Of a stretch of 6,329 nt of DNA, positions 1 to 5,853 are shown piece after piece. The stretch's first letter is position 1; every line of letters starts with the position of its first letter. The notes under the pieces were generated by a model. The model made no database searches. It was not told the DNA's origin and worked only from the letters and a program-made list of their open reading frames with translations. The stretch covers positions 1 through 6,329 of the forward strand of contig CAMFLN010000203.1 in the NCBI GenBank assembly GCA_945957305.1, given 5' to 3'. The position numbers and the translations under genes are program-made. This stretch comes from an uncultured Planctomycetaceae bacterium (GTDB lineage Bacteria > Planctomycetota > Planctomycetia > Pirellulales > JACPPG01).

Positions 1-1
1 G

Positions 2-58
2 ATCGGGCCCGAGGTGATCGATGCGGAAAAGGGCTTCGAGCCGCCGACGGTGAAATGA
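2..58 (+). CDS. 3' end of an unidentified upstream gene (partial)
   Basis: An open frame enters from the left edge and reads IGPEVIDAEKGFEPPTVK before a TGA at 56-58. The frame has no stop before that point, and the composition looks like an ordinary C-terminal tail. Only 18 residues are visible, so the product cannot be identified. The gene would end 42 bases before the ATG of the glycosidase on the same strand, so the two could share a transcript. Another reading is that this is chance open frame at the window edge. I lean towards a real gene end because of the short same-strand gap. Confidence 0.5.
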   Translation: MGPEVIDAEKGFEPPTVK

Positions 59-100
59 AGAACCCGCGACGACACCAAGATCCAAGAAACGGTGCCTTTT

Positions 101-2278
101 ATGACAAGTCGCGTCACGCTTCCTGCGTTCTTGTTGCTCTCATTTCTTTGCCTAGTAACCAGCTCCAACGCGGAGTTTGCGATCGAGCCTTACCGTTCGA
201 CGCCAACGAGTGCCGAAATGGAGTTTATAAAACGGTGGAAGGGTTTCCTTTTGCAGCAAGGACCGCCCGATACCGGGCGTTACGTTGCCGATGTGCCATT
301 CTCGTTCCAATGCGGCGATCGCAGTAGCCGGGAATGGGTCACGGTCGAAGCAGCGAAGATCCAATCAGACGATTGGCAGAGCGACAACACTCGCGTCCAT
401 ACCTTGACTTGGAAGGATGGCCAGACGTCGCTCGTCTGCCAGATGACACTGAAGGAATTTCGTGATTTCCCGGCATTTCAGTGGATTGTCTCTGTACGCA
501 ACGACGGAGAAAACGACTCCGCGAAAGTCCACGACTTCTGGGGTATCGACACCAATTGGAATGCGGTTGGAAATGCGATGCCGATCTTGCATCGGTCAAT
601 CGGTTCGCCTGGACACGAAGACGATTTTCAGTTCCGCGGCGAGGTCATGCACAATTCGATGTGGGATAAGCGTCGTCGCATCGCCATGGACTCTCCCACC
701 AATGCCGCCTGGGCGCAGGCCCACTCGTACCTGCTGCCGAGCGACAAACGCTCGAGTGCCATCTGGCTGCCATTCTTCAATTATCAGACTGGCGGCGACG
801 GGCTGATCACAGGTCTAGGTTGGAGCGGCGCCTGGCGTGCCTATTTCGATCACAACGGGGAAGGCAACTCGACGATTCGGGCCGGAGTCGAGAACTTCGA
901 TTCGATCCTCCATCCTGGCGAGACCGTGCGTTCGACGCTTAATCTCGTTCTTTATTGGAGAGGGGAACTGCTACACGGCCAGAACATGTATCGCAAACTC
1001 GTGCTGGAACATTTTTCGCCGCGCATCGGTGGGAAGCTGGTCGTGCCACCCGTCTCGGGCGTTGTGTGGGGAGGCATTCCAACGAAGAAGCATTTGGAGA
1101 TTATCGAGACCATCAAGAAATATAAAATCCCCTTGGACGTGTATTGGTTTGACGCCGGTTGGTATGGAACCGGAACTGTTCCGTCGAACACGGTATTCGA
1201 AGGAGATTGGGGCCCCATGGCCGGCGACTGGCGGCCGAATCCGAATTGGCACAATGGAACTCTTAAGCCGGTTAGCGACGCCGCACATTCCGCGGGTATG
1301 AAGTTTCTCGTCTGGGTTGAGCCGTGCCGTGCCATCCAGGGCCGACCGATCACCCTCGAACATCCGGAATTCTTTCTCAGTGGCAACGCCGACGGAAAAC
1401 ATCACGATGGGCAGGCGCTGTTGCTCGACCTCGACCAACCGACGTCGTTGCGGTGGGCCCTCGATGTCGTTGGCGGCCTCGTGCGCGATTACCACGTCGA
1501 TTGGTACGAAGAGGATTTCAATGTCGAACCAGGAATGTACCTCGAACTGGCCGACAAAGCGGACCGGCGGGGAATGAAGGAAATGCGATTTGTCGAGGGG
1601 CATTTCGCCTTTTGGGATACGCTCCGCAAGGAGTTTCCGCATCTCGCGATTCTTAATTGCGCCAGCGGCGGACGGCGCATCGACTTGGAATCGATCTCGC
1701 GGGGCCAGCCACTGTGGCGAACCGATTACAACTGCTTTCCCGAAGCGACCGCCGAATCGACGCAGGATCAGAGCTATGGAATCCTCCATTGGCTCCCCAT
1801 TCAGGGAGCGATGATTCGCGGCTGGTCGACTTACGATACCTTCGAAGCTCGCTGCGCCTTGAGCCCGGGTATGGAGTGTGGACTCGTGGCGAACACAGAG
1901 CAAGAATGGCTGCAAATCAAAGCGAACGTCATTCAGGCCCTACGCTGCAAGAAATACTTCTGGGGCGACTACTACCCGCTGACCCAACAGCAGCGCAATC
2001 CGGCCGCGTGGATGGCTTATCATCTGTACCTCCCCGCAGAAGAACAGGGGATGCTGCTCGCTTTGCGGCGCAGCGAAAGCAATGTTCGAGCGATGACGTT
2101 CGATCTGCTGACGATCGATCCGGCAAAACGGTGGAGGTTCGAGGACTATGATTCCGGCGAATCATGGTCCGCTCCAGGCCGGGAGATTCGCGAGAAAGGA
2201 ATGGAAATTGTGATTCCGAATCGCCGCGATTCACGGCTGATTTTCTATTCGGTCGATCACACGCCTGCTGGCCAGTGA
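101..2278 (+). CDS. Secreted GH36-like alpha-galactosidase (melibiase family)
   Basis: This 725-residue protein is predicted to hydrolyse terminal alpha-galactosides or related sugars outside the cytoplasm. Residues 1-24 form a signal peptide: a basic start, a hydrophobic core (LPAFLLLSFLCLV) and SNA before the likely cleavage site. The N-terminal half resembles the beta-sandwich of GH36 enzymes (WIVSVRNDG, DFWGIDTNWN). The barrel follows, with WFDAGWYG at about 349-356 and LVWVEPCR at about 404-410. DWYEEDFN places the nucleophile at Asp472. NCASGGRRIDLE runs from 519 to 530, and LWRTD places the acid/base at Asp542. Length and domain order fit clan GH-D. The nucleophile context is unusual (YEED instead of the common KWD), so the exact substrate is uncertain. 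I chose ATG101 because it opens directly onto the signal peptide. An in-frame GTG at 92 would add only three residues, and neither start has a strong Shine-Dalgarno sequence. The TGA stop overlaps an IS-like terminus. Confidence 0.92.
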   Translation: MTSRVTLPAFLLLSFLCLVTSSNAEFAIEPYRSTPTSAEMEFIKRWKGFLLQQGPPDTGRYVADVPFSFQCGDRSSREWVTVEAAKIQSDDWQSDNTRVHTLTWKDGQTSLVCQMTLKEFRDFPAFQWIVSVRNDGENDSAKVHDFWGIDTNWNAVGNAMPILHRSIGSPGHEDDFQFRGEVMHNSMWDKRRRIAMDSPTNAAWAQAHSYLLPSDKRSSAIWLPFFNYQTGGDGLITGLGWSGAWRAYFDHNGEGNSTIRAGVENFDSILHPGETVRSTLNLVLYWRGELLHGQNMYRKLVLEHFSPRIGGKLVVPPVSGVVWGGIPTKKHLEIIETIKKYKIPLDVYWFDAGWYGTGTVPSNTVFEGDWGPMAGDWRPNPNWHNGTLKPVSDAAHSAGMKFLVWVEPCRAIQGRPITLEHPEFFLSGNADGKHHDGQALLLDLDQPTSLRWALDVVGGLVRDYHVDWYEEDFNVEPGMYLELADKADRRGMKEMRFVEGHFAFWDTLRKEFPHLAILNCASGGRRIDLESISRGQPLWRTDYNCFPEATAESTQDQSYGILHWLPIQGAMIRGWSTYDTFEARCALSPGMECGLVANTEQEWLQIKANVIQALRCKKYFWGDYYPLTQQQRNPAAWMAYHLYLPAEEQGMLLALRRSESNVRAMTFDLLTIDPAKRWRFEDYDSGESWSAPGREIREKGMEIVIPNRRDSRLIFYSVDHTPAGQ

Positions 2279-2670
2279 CCTGCCCCCACTAAAGATAGCG
2301 GTGTTTAAGTTAGAGATTGGTGCTTTTGATCTTCGGCCGTGGTCTGGAAACTGGGAGTCGAGCCGCCGAATGTCAAATGAGCCACCCCACAGAGATACCG
2401 CAAGCAGGTTCCCTTCCTGACTGAATCGAATCGGGCGGAACGTGCGCCGAGTGCTCCGGATTCCGCGCCGCTCGACCTGATAACGACGCCCTCGTTGGCA
2501 GCCACACGGCGTTGTCATGGGGTGTTTAACCCTCTGAGAGCATTCCAGACTTGCAGATTATTCCTGTCCAACGACCGCGGGCGAAGGGCAGCGCTTGCTA
2601 CCCCTCGCCGAATCGTAATCCATCTTGGCTAAACGACTCTCACCGCGGAGCAGAACCACGAAAGCGACAA
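2279..2670. other. Non-coding interval with possible decayed insertion-sequence end
   Basis: No convincing gene is visible in these 392 bases between two converging genes. The left end, TGACCTGCCCCCACTAAAG from 2276, has the TG start and C-rich run common at IS3-type termini. The interval to about 2530 reads weakly open on the minus strand in two frames, without any recognisable transposase motif. A 9-base word, GGTGTTTAA, occurs at 2300-2308 and again at 2521-2529. No matching inverted end (GGGGGCAGGTCA) was seen on the plus strand further right, so a complete element is not present. A stem-loop at 2580-2609 is listed separately. Confidence 0.5.
2580..2609 (-). terminator. Stem-loop downstream of the PEP-CTERM gene
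   Basis: Arms at 2580-2592 and 2597-2609 are complementary over 13 positions around a 4-base loop. As minus-strand RNA the stem is complete, with two G-U pairs. As plus-strand RNA the same two positions become A-C mismatches. It lies about 60 bases beyond the stop of the minus-strand PEP-CTERM gene, so it could end or stabilise that transcript. There is no U-run after it, so it is not a classical intrinsic terminator. It could instead be one copy of a dispersed palindromic repeat. Confidence 0.4.
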
Positions 2671-3528
2671 TCAGCTTCGGTATGCCTTCCCTTTGCGGCG
2701 CACCGAACCAATACCAAGCAATGCCACGCCGATGAGCAGCGTGATGTACGATCCTGGTTCGGGAACGACCTGCACCGATCCGCGGATATCGTTGATATCG
2801 TCGCCAAAGTTGACATGCACCAGTTCGCCCTCAAGTCCTTCACCATTGTGATGGTGTCCATGCGTTAGCGGCACTGTCGGAACCTGTGGCGGGACAACCA
2901 CCGGTGGCACGGCCGGCTGCGTTACTGGTGGCAATGGCGAGGTGATGACACTCGTAATGCTCTGATTGAATGCGACCGTATCGATCAGAAAATCCCAAGC
3001 CGACGGCAACCCGGTGGGCACAACCGTTACGCGAGTGATTCCGCCTGCATTTATCAAATCGGCGATGGCATAACCTGAATTGTAGTTGGGGGCGATGTTT
3101 GTCAGAGTTTGGCTGGCTACCAAACTCGATCCGTTGAAGGCATTGACCGTATACGTTTGGCTGAATGTTTCGCCGTTGAAGAGCGCGAAACTGACCTCGG
3201 TGGTGGGAAATGCCGGATTGACGTCAATCGTCAATTGTTCAGGCAGGCCGTTGCCGAAGTCAGCCGTGCCATAGACGTTGGGAGGTGTGGCGAAGGAGAT
3301 CGCAGGGAAAAATGTTGCAAAGCCGAGAACGACGCCTCCAGAGAACGTCGCGGGCGAACTGGAAATCGTCTGCGGTCCGGGAACCGCCACATAGATACTG
3401 GGACCGGTTGCCAGCGTTGGCGAATTCTCGAAGTCAACGACCGCGGTGGTAGCCTGCACTGAAGAAACCACCAATGCCGTAACCGTCATGATGGCCACCG
3501 ACGCGATGCAGAAAAACCTTACGTTCAT
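2671..3528 (-). CDS. PEP-CTERM sorting domain surface protein with His-rich segment
   Basis: This is a 285-residue exported protein predicted to be processed at its C-terminus by an exosortase and delivered to the envelope or matrix. Residues 1-26 are a signal peptide (hydrophobic VAIMTVTALVV, ending SSVQA). Residues from about 27 to 190 look like the beta-sandwich typical of many PEP-CTERM proteins, opening with VVDFENSP and closing with WDFLIDTVAFN. A Pro/Val-rich linker follows at about 198-221, then a short His/Glu-rich stretch (HGHHHNGEGLEGE, 223-235). The sorting signal is VPEPGS at 255-260, then a hydrophobic helix (YITLLIGVALLGIG) and a basic tail (RRKGK). The ATG at 3528 is preferred over the longer frame from 3579 because it starts the signal peptide and has AAAGGA seven bases upstream. 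The gene lies 72 bases downstream of the LEPR-XLL-like gene on the same strand. The ligand is unknown, and no exosortase gene is in this window. Confidence 0.93.
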   Translation of the reverse strand: MNVRFFCIASVAIMTVTALVVSSVQATTAVVDFENSPTLATGPSIYVAVPGPQTISSSPATFSGGVVLGFATFFPAISFATPPNVYGTADFGNGLPEQLTIDVNPAFPTTEVSFALFNGETFSQTYTVNAFNGSSLVASQTLTNIAPNYNSGYAIADLINAGGITRVTVVPTGLPSAWDFLIDTVAFNQSITSVITSPLPPVTQPAVPPVVVPPQVPTVPLTHGHHHNGEGLEGELVHVNFGDDINDIRGSVQVVPEPGSYITLLIGVALLGIGSVRRKGKAYRS

Positions 3529-3535
3529 TATTCGA

Positions 3536-3541
3536 TCCTTT
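3536..3541 (-). promoter_or_regulatory. Shine-Dalgarno site of the PEP-CTERM gene
   Basis: The minus strand reads AAAGGA, followed by seven bases and then ATG at 3528. This decides the start: the longer in-frame reading from 3579 would place a non-secretory leader before an obvious signal peptide. Confidence 0.75.
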
Positions 3542-3572
3542 GATTGAAGAGAAACAATAGCCTTCGGAAAGG

Positions 3573-3586
3573 GGCGCACGCGCGCC
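3573..3586 (-). terminator. Short GC hairpin between the two minus-strand surface genes
   Basis: On the minus strand, GGCGC and GCGCC pair around a GCGT loop about 15 bases after the stop of the LEPR-XLL-like gene, followed by CCTTTCC. The stem is only 5 bp and the following T-run is three bases, so it may attenuate read-through into the PEP-CTERM gene or be incidental to GC-rich DNA. Confidence 0.2.
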
Positions 3587-3600
3587 GCGCACCACGGGCG

Positions 3601-4152
3601 TTACCGGCCTCGCCCCCTGTGGCCCTGGACGCCGTGCTGGTCGTTGGCATCGTGATCCGCCGGATCATCTGCCCCACGGCTCGTTGACGAATCTGTCGCT
3701 GTCGAAGCGATCTCGTCCTCGGTCTCTTGCCCGCCGTTCGGCTGTCCCTGGTCGTCCTCGACCGTTTCGCGGATCGAGGGCCGGTCACTTCCATCCTGGT
3801 GGGAAACTTCGGTGCGGATTACCTGAGCCTGATCGACGACGCCATGCTCGCGATGTAATTGTCCTTGGTCGTGCCCTCGGTCATGGTTTGCCGGGTTGTC
3901 GGCACCACCATGCTTCCGCGCATCGGCATGCGCCGAGTGATCGAGTACTTCCATGGGTCCATGTTCGGCGGGCATGTTTCCGGGAGGCGGAGCGAGGGAA
4001 GCGAAACCAGATGCCGACAGCGCCAAGCGAGTTTCGAGCAACTCGCCCCCCAGACGAAGTTTTGGGGCGCGCAGCGGATACCTATTTCGAGTGTGGCGAA
4101 ACAGCACACAGCGCATGGCGACTGCCAGCGGTCGAGCAAGAAGGGGAAACAT
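3601..4152 (-). CDS. LEPR-XLL-like tagged, His/Asp/Gln-rich hypothetical protein
   Basis: This is a 183-residue protein with two clear parts. Residues 1-34 are basic and Arg-rich and lead into GGELLETRLALSASG (35-49). That segment resembles the LEPR-XLL motif found near the N-terminus of many exported planctomycete proteins (here LETRLALSA instead of LEPRxLLSA). From about 60 to the end the chain is low-complexity and probably disordered, with about 12 histidines (for example EHG, DHSAHAD, RGHDQGQLHREHG, DHDANDQHG) among many Asp, Glu, Gln and Gly. This suggests, but does not prove, metal or cation binding at the cell surface. No enzyme domain is seen. The start at 4152 is supported by GGAGG eight bases upstream. 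It precedes the PEP-CTERM gene on the same strand. The opposite strand is also open over most of this region, but that reading has no recognisable features. The biological function is unknown. Confidence 0.8.
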   Translation of the reverse strand: MFPLLARPLAVAMRCVLFRHTRNRYPLRAPKLRLGGELLETRLALSASGFASLAPPPGNMPAEHGPMEVLDHSAHADARKHGGADNPANHDRGHDQGQLHREHGVVDQAQVIRTEVSHQDGSDRPSIRETVEDDQGQPNGGQETEDEIASTATDSSTSRGADDPADHDANDQHGVQGHRGRGR

Positions 4153-4160
4153 GATGTGAT

Positions 4161-4165
4161 CCTCC
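4161..4165 (-). promoter_or_regulatory. Strong Shine-Dalgarno site of the LEPR-XLL-like gene
   Basis: The minus strand carries GGAGG followed by eight bases and ATG at 4152. It is the best ribosome binding site in the window. It supports both the start and the coding strand in a region where the opposite strand is also open. Confidence 0.8.
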
Positions 4166-4216
4166 GAAAAGAAAACCGACGAGTGAGGGCGATGGGACGT
4201 ATCGAAACTCGCTGCA

Positions 4217-4235
4217 GGAATTCAATGAGAATTCC
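4217..4235. promoter_or_regulatory. Inverted repeat in the divergent intergenic region (possible operator)
   Basis: GGAATTC and GAATTCC form perfect 7-bp arms around the 5-base spacer AATGA. The site lies 65 bases upstream of the LEPR-XLL-like start and about 190 bases upstream of the HEAT gene start. On the minus strand, TTGAAT within the repeat could serve as a weak -35 box, with GATACG sixteen bases later as a poor -10. A regulator bound here would then cover the promoter of the minus-strand gene. The promoter part is speculative. Confidence 0.3.
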
Positions 4236-4307
4236 AGTGAGGTCGATGCTAGAAACCGCCGGCGGATGCCGGTATCGGGGAGTTCTTGAGATCTCGACTT
4301 CGCGTGT

Positions 4308-4337
4308 CAGGGAAACCCTGGCCTTTGTCAGGTTTTT
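4308..4337 (+). promoter_or_regulatory. Overlapping short hairpins with T-run in leader region
   Basis: CAGGG (4308-4312) can pair with CCCTG (4316-4320) around AAA. Alternatively, CCTG (4317-4320) can pair with CAGG (4329-4332), which is followed directly by five T. The two pairings exclude each other, as in an attenuator. Stems of 4-5 bp are weak, and the TATATT box suggested for the downstream gene lies after this segment, so it may not be transcribed at all. Confidence 0.15.
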
Positions 4338-4374
4338 CCCGCAAGGGAGGCATCCGTAAGCCCTGATCGTCGCG

Positions 4375-4408
4375 TATATTGTTTGTCGAGACCGGTTGGG
4401 GGCCGGTC
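4375..4408 (+). promoter_or_regulatory. Possible -10 box and 5' leader hairpin of the HEAT/pseudopilin pair
   Basis: TATATT at 4375-4380 resembles a sigma-70 -10 element, without a clear -35 box. Transcription starting about seven bases later would place a GACCGG/CCGGTC hairpin (4390-4395 with 4403-4408, 7-base loop) at the 5' end of the message and leave the ATGs at 4427 and 4451 available for translation. It would also rule out the TTG at 4379 as a start codon. Confidence 0.3.
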
Positions 4409-4426
4409 ATTCGTCCGCAGCGACAA

Positions 4427-4933
4427 ATGCATTTCTCGCGTTATTCCGCCATGGCTCGCCGCAGCCTGATTACCGCCCTGGCTTGCTTGGGCTGTGTGAT
4501 CCTTGCAACGTGGGTCGCGGTGCGCTCGTGGCAGCGCAGTGATTCCGCAGAAAGGACTCCCTATCCGCTGGATGTGCCTTGGGTAAAAAGCCCTGTGACT
4601 GCGAACAACCTATCCCTCGCCACTCCGAGCATTGACGAACTGCGCGGCATCGTGTCCGATGCCACACGTCCGCCTGAGGAGCGCGTCCAGGCGATCGTGC
4701 ATTTAGCCAACGGGAACGATTGGGACAGTGTCGAGGTTCTGATCGCGGCTCTCAGCGACGAGTCCCCTTTGATCCGCGGACGATCGGCGGCGGGAATTCG
4801 GCACGTGCTGGGAACGGACTTTTACTTTCGCGCTTACGACGACCCGACCCAGCGTGCGACCGCCATCGAAGGCATCCGGCGATATTGGCAAAGTAGAAAT
4901 TCGAATCCGCCACCACGATCCGAACAGCGCTGA
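4427..4933 (+). CDS. Membrane-anchored HEAT-repeat protein
   Basis: This protein of 168 residues has one N-terminal membrane segment at about 13-32 ([19 protein letters not shown], preceded by RR). A Pro-containing linker follows, then about 90 residues of paired amphipathic helices: [56 protein letters not shown], and [16 protein letters not shown]. The pattern of small residues and Arg matches HEAT repeats, which usually mediate protein contacts. The domain should lie outside the cytoplasmic membrane. The tail is Pro/Arg-rich. The cysteines near the N-terminus do not form a good lipobox. The start is uncertain: ATG4427 is used, ATG4451 (MARRSL, 160 residues) is equally plausible, and neither has a Shine-Dalgarno sequence. 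The stop lies seven bases before the pseudopilin ATG, so the two are probably co-transcribed. No catalytic motif is present. Confidence 0.85.
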   Translation: MHFSRYSAMARRSLITALACLGCVILATWVAVRSWQRSDSAERTPYPLDVPWVKSPVTANNLSLATPSIDELRGIVSDATRPPEERVQAIVHLANGNDWDSVEVLIAALSDESPLIRGRSAAGIRHVLGTDFYFRAYDDPTQRATAIEGIRRYWQSRNSNPPPRSEQR

Positions 4934-4940
4934 CTCTTAT

Positions 4941-5828
4941 ATGGCCAATCGATCCCGAGGATTTACGCTGATTGAGGTGATGGTTGCGATCGCCATCTTC
5001 AGCTTGATGGTGGCCATGTTGTTGCCGGCGGTGCAAGCCGCGCGCGCTTCTGCCCAGCGCGTGCAATGTTCAAACAACCTGCACAACGTCGGCGTCGCTT
5101 TTGCGCAGCGCCGCAGCGCCCGACCCAAGGTCGTCGCCCTCTCTCCCACAACCTGGCAAAAGGAACTGAAACCGTTTACCGACAGCGATGTCATTTTCCA
5201 GTGCCCCAACAGTACCGGAAAGGTTCAATCCGGCGCGCTCGCTTGCCGCATCACGCACGGGGGATGGCCCGTGCAATCAATTCCCTTATTGCCGGGACCG
5301 CGCTGCCAGCAGCACAACACCACGCCCAATAGCTATGAACTGTGGGTTGAAGATTGGAACAATTGGGATTTTCGCGATCTGCGCTTGTTGATTGAACATC
5401 TACCGTCGGGAGAGGAAAAGGTCACGATCACGCTGGTCGACTCGAGCAGCACGTTCGATATTATGTCGGAAGATGGGACCGTGCTCTTGCCAGGCATTGA
5501 CAAGCATAACTGGCGCGGCAAATCCTGCGTTGTCGCCGGCGCCTCGGCCAGTTACGGAATCAATGGCCGCAGCGGCGGATTCTCTGTGCTCGACTCGCAC
5601 AAAGTGTTGCTGCTTGATTACACCAAGCCGATCGCCAATGTCGTAGGAGCCGATGCGAGTGACCAATTCAGCGCCGCGGTGGCCCCGCGGCATGGCGGTC
5701 ATTGCAACGTCCTCTTTATCGATGGCAGCGTAAACAGTTTCGATCCCAGCGAGATCGATCCAGCGGATCTTGCCATTCACGACTCCCTGTGGAAGCCCAA
5801 GGCTGATCGCCCCTTACGACCGCAATAA
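4941..5828 (+). CDS. DUF1559-type pseudopilin (prepilin GFxxxE, H-X9-DG)
   Basis: This 295-residue protein belongs to the large planctomycete family of type II secretion/type IV pilus-like pseudopilins. The leader MANRSRG ends at the prepilin peptidase site (G7/F8). The mature chain has Glu at +5 (FTLIE) and a hydrophobic helix through [18 protein letters not shown] at 42-46 is the usual conserved element just after the helix. At the C-terminus, H251 and D261-G262 form the H-X9-DG motif in [17 protein letters not shown]. Two points are unusual. The segment after QCSNNL, commonly HNYHDxxxxFPP in relatives, reads [18 protein letters not shown] beta-rich stretch at about 131-185 (YELWVEDWN...TVLLPG) lies between the conserved ends. 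ATG4941 is chosen because it begins the prepilin leader; the frame can be extended upstream to a GTG at 4854, but only by overlapping the HEAT gene. No Shine-Dalgarno sequence is present, which suits translational coupling with the HEAT gene seven bases upstream. Confidence 0.95.
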   Translation: MANRSRGFTLIEVMVAIAIFSLMVAMLLPAVQAARASAQRVQCSNNLHNVGVAFAQRRSARPKVVALSPTTWQKELKPFTDSDVIFQCPNSTGKVQSGALACRITHGGWPVQSIPLLPGPRCQQHNTTPNSYELWVEDWNNWDFRDLRLLIEHLPSGEEKVTITLVDSSSTFDIMSEDGTVLLPGIDKHNWRGKSCVVAGASASYGINGRSGGFSVLDSHKVLLLDYTKPIANVVGADASDQFSAAVAPRHGGHCNVLFIDGSVNSFDPSEIDPADLAIHDSLWKPKADRPLRPQ

Positions 5829-5853
5829 GCAGGGGTTCACGTTCGCGGCTGGC

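Noticed and set aside
971..1915. 314-codon open frame on the minus strand
   Set aside because: It is antisense to the GH36 gene, whose catalytic motifs are intact. The antisense translation shows no domain and results from the codon bias of the real gene.
2231..2518. 95-codon minus-strand open frame between the GH36 and PEP-CTERM genes
   Set aside because: It crosses the end of the GH36 gene, has no ribosome binding site or known domain, and competes with a second open frame in the same stretch. It is best seen as non-coding or element remnant.
3684..4154. 156-codon open frame on the plus strand opposite the LEPR-XLL-like gene
   Set aside because: The translation is Arg/Pro-rich without recognisable motifs. 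The minus strand has a GGAGG site, a tagged N-terminus and a consistent composition, so it is preferred.
3859..4359. 166-codon plus-strand open frame spanning the divergent intergenic region
   Set aside because: The first part is antisense to the LEPR-XLL-like gene and the rest covers a promoter-like region. The translation lacks any domain or signal.
4379..4426. TTG-initiated extension of the HEAT protein
   Set aside because: The TTG lies within the TATATT box and would place a leader without features before the membrane segment.
4854..4940. GTG-initiated N-terminal extension of the pseudopilin
   Set aside because: It would put 29 residues before the prepilin leader and overlap the HEAT gene. 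Prepilin leaders are short, and MANRSRG from 4941 fits.
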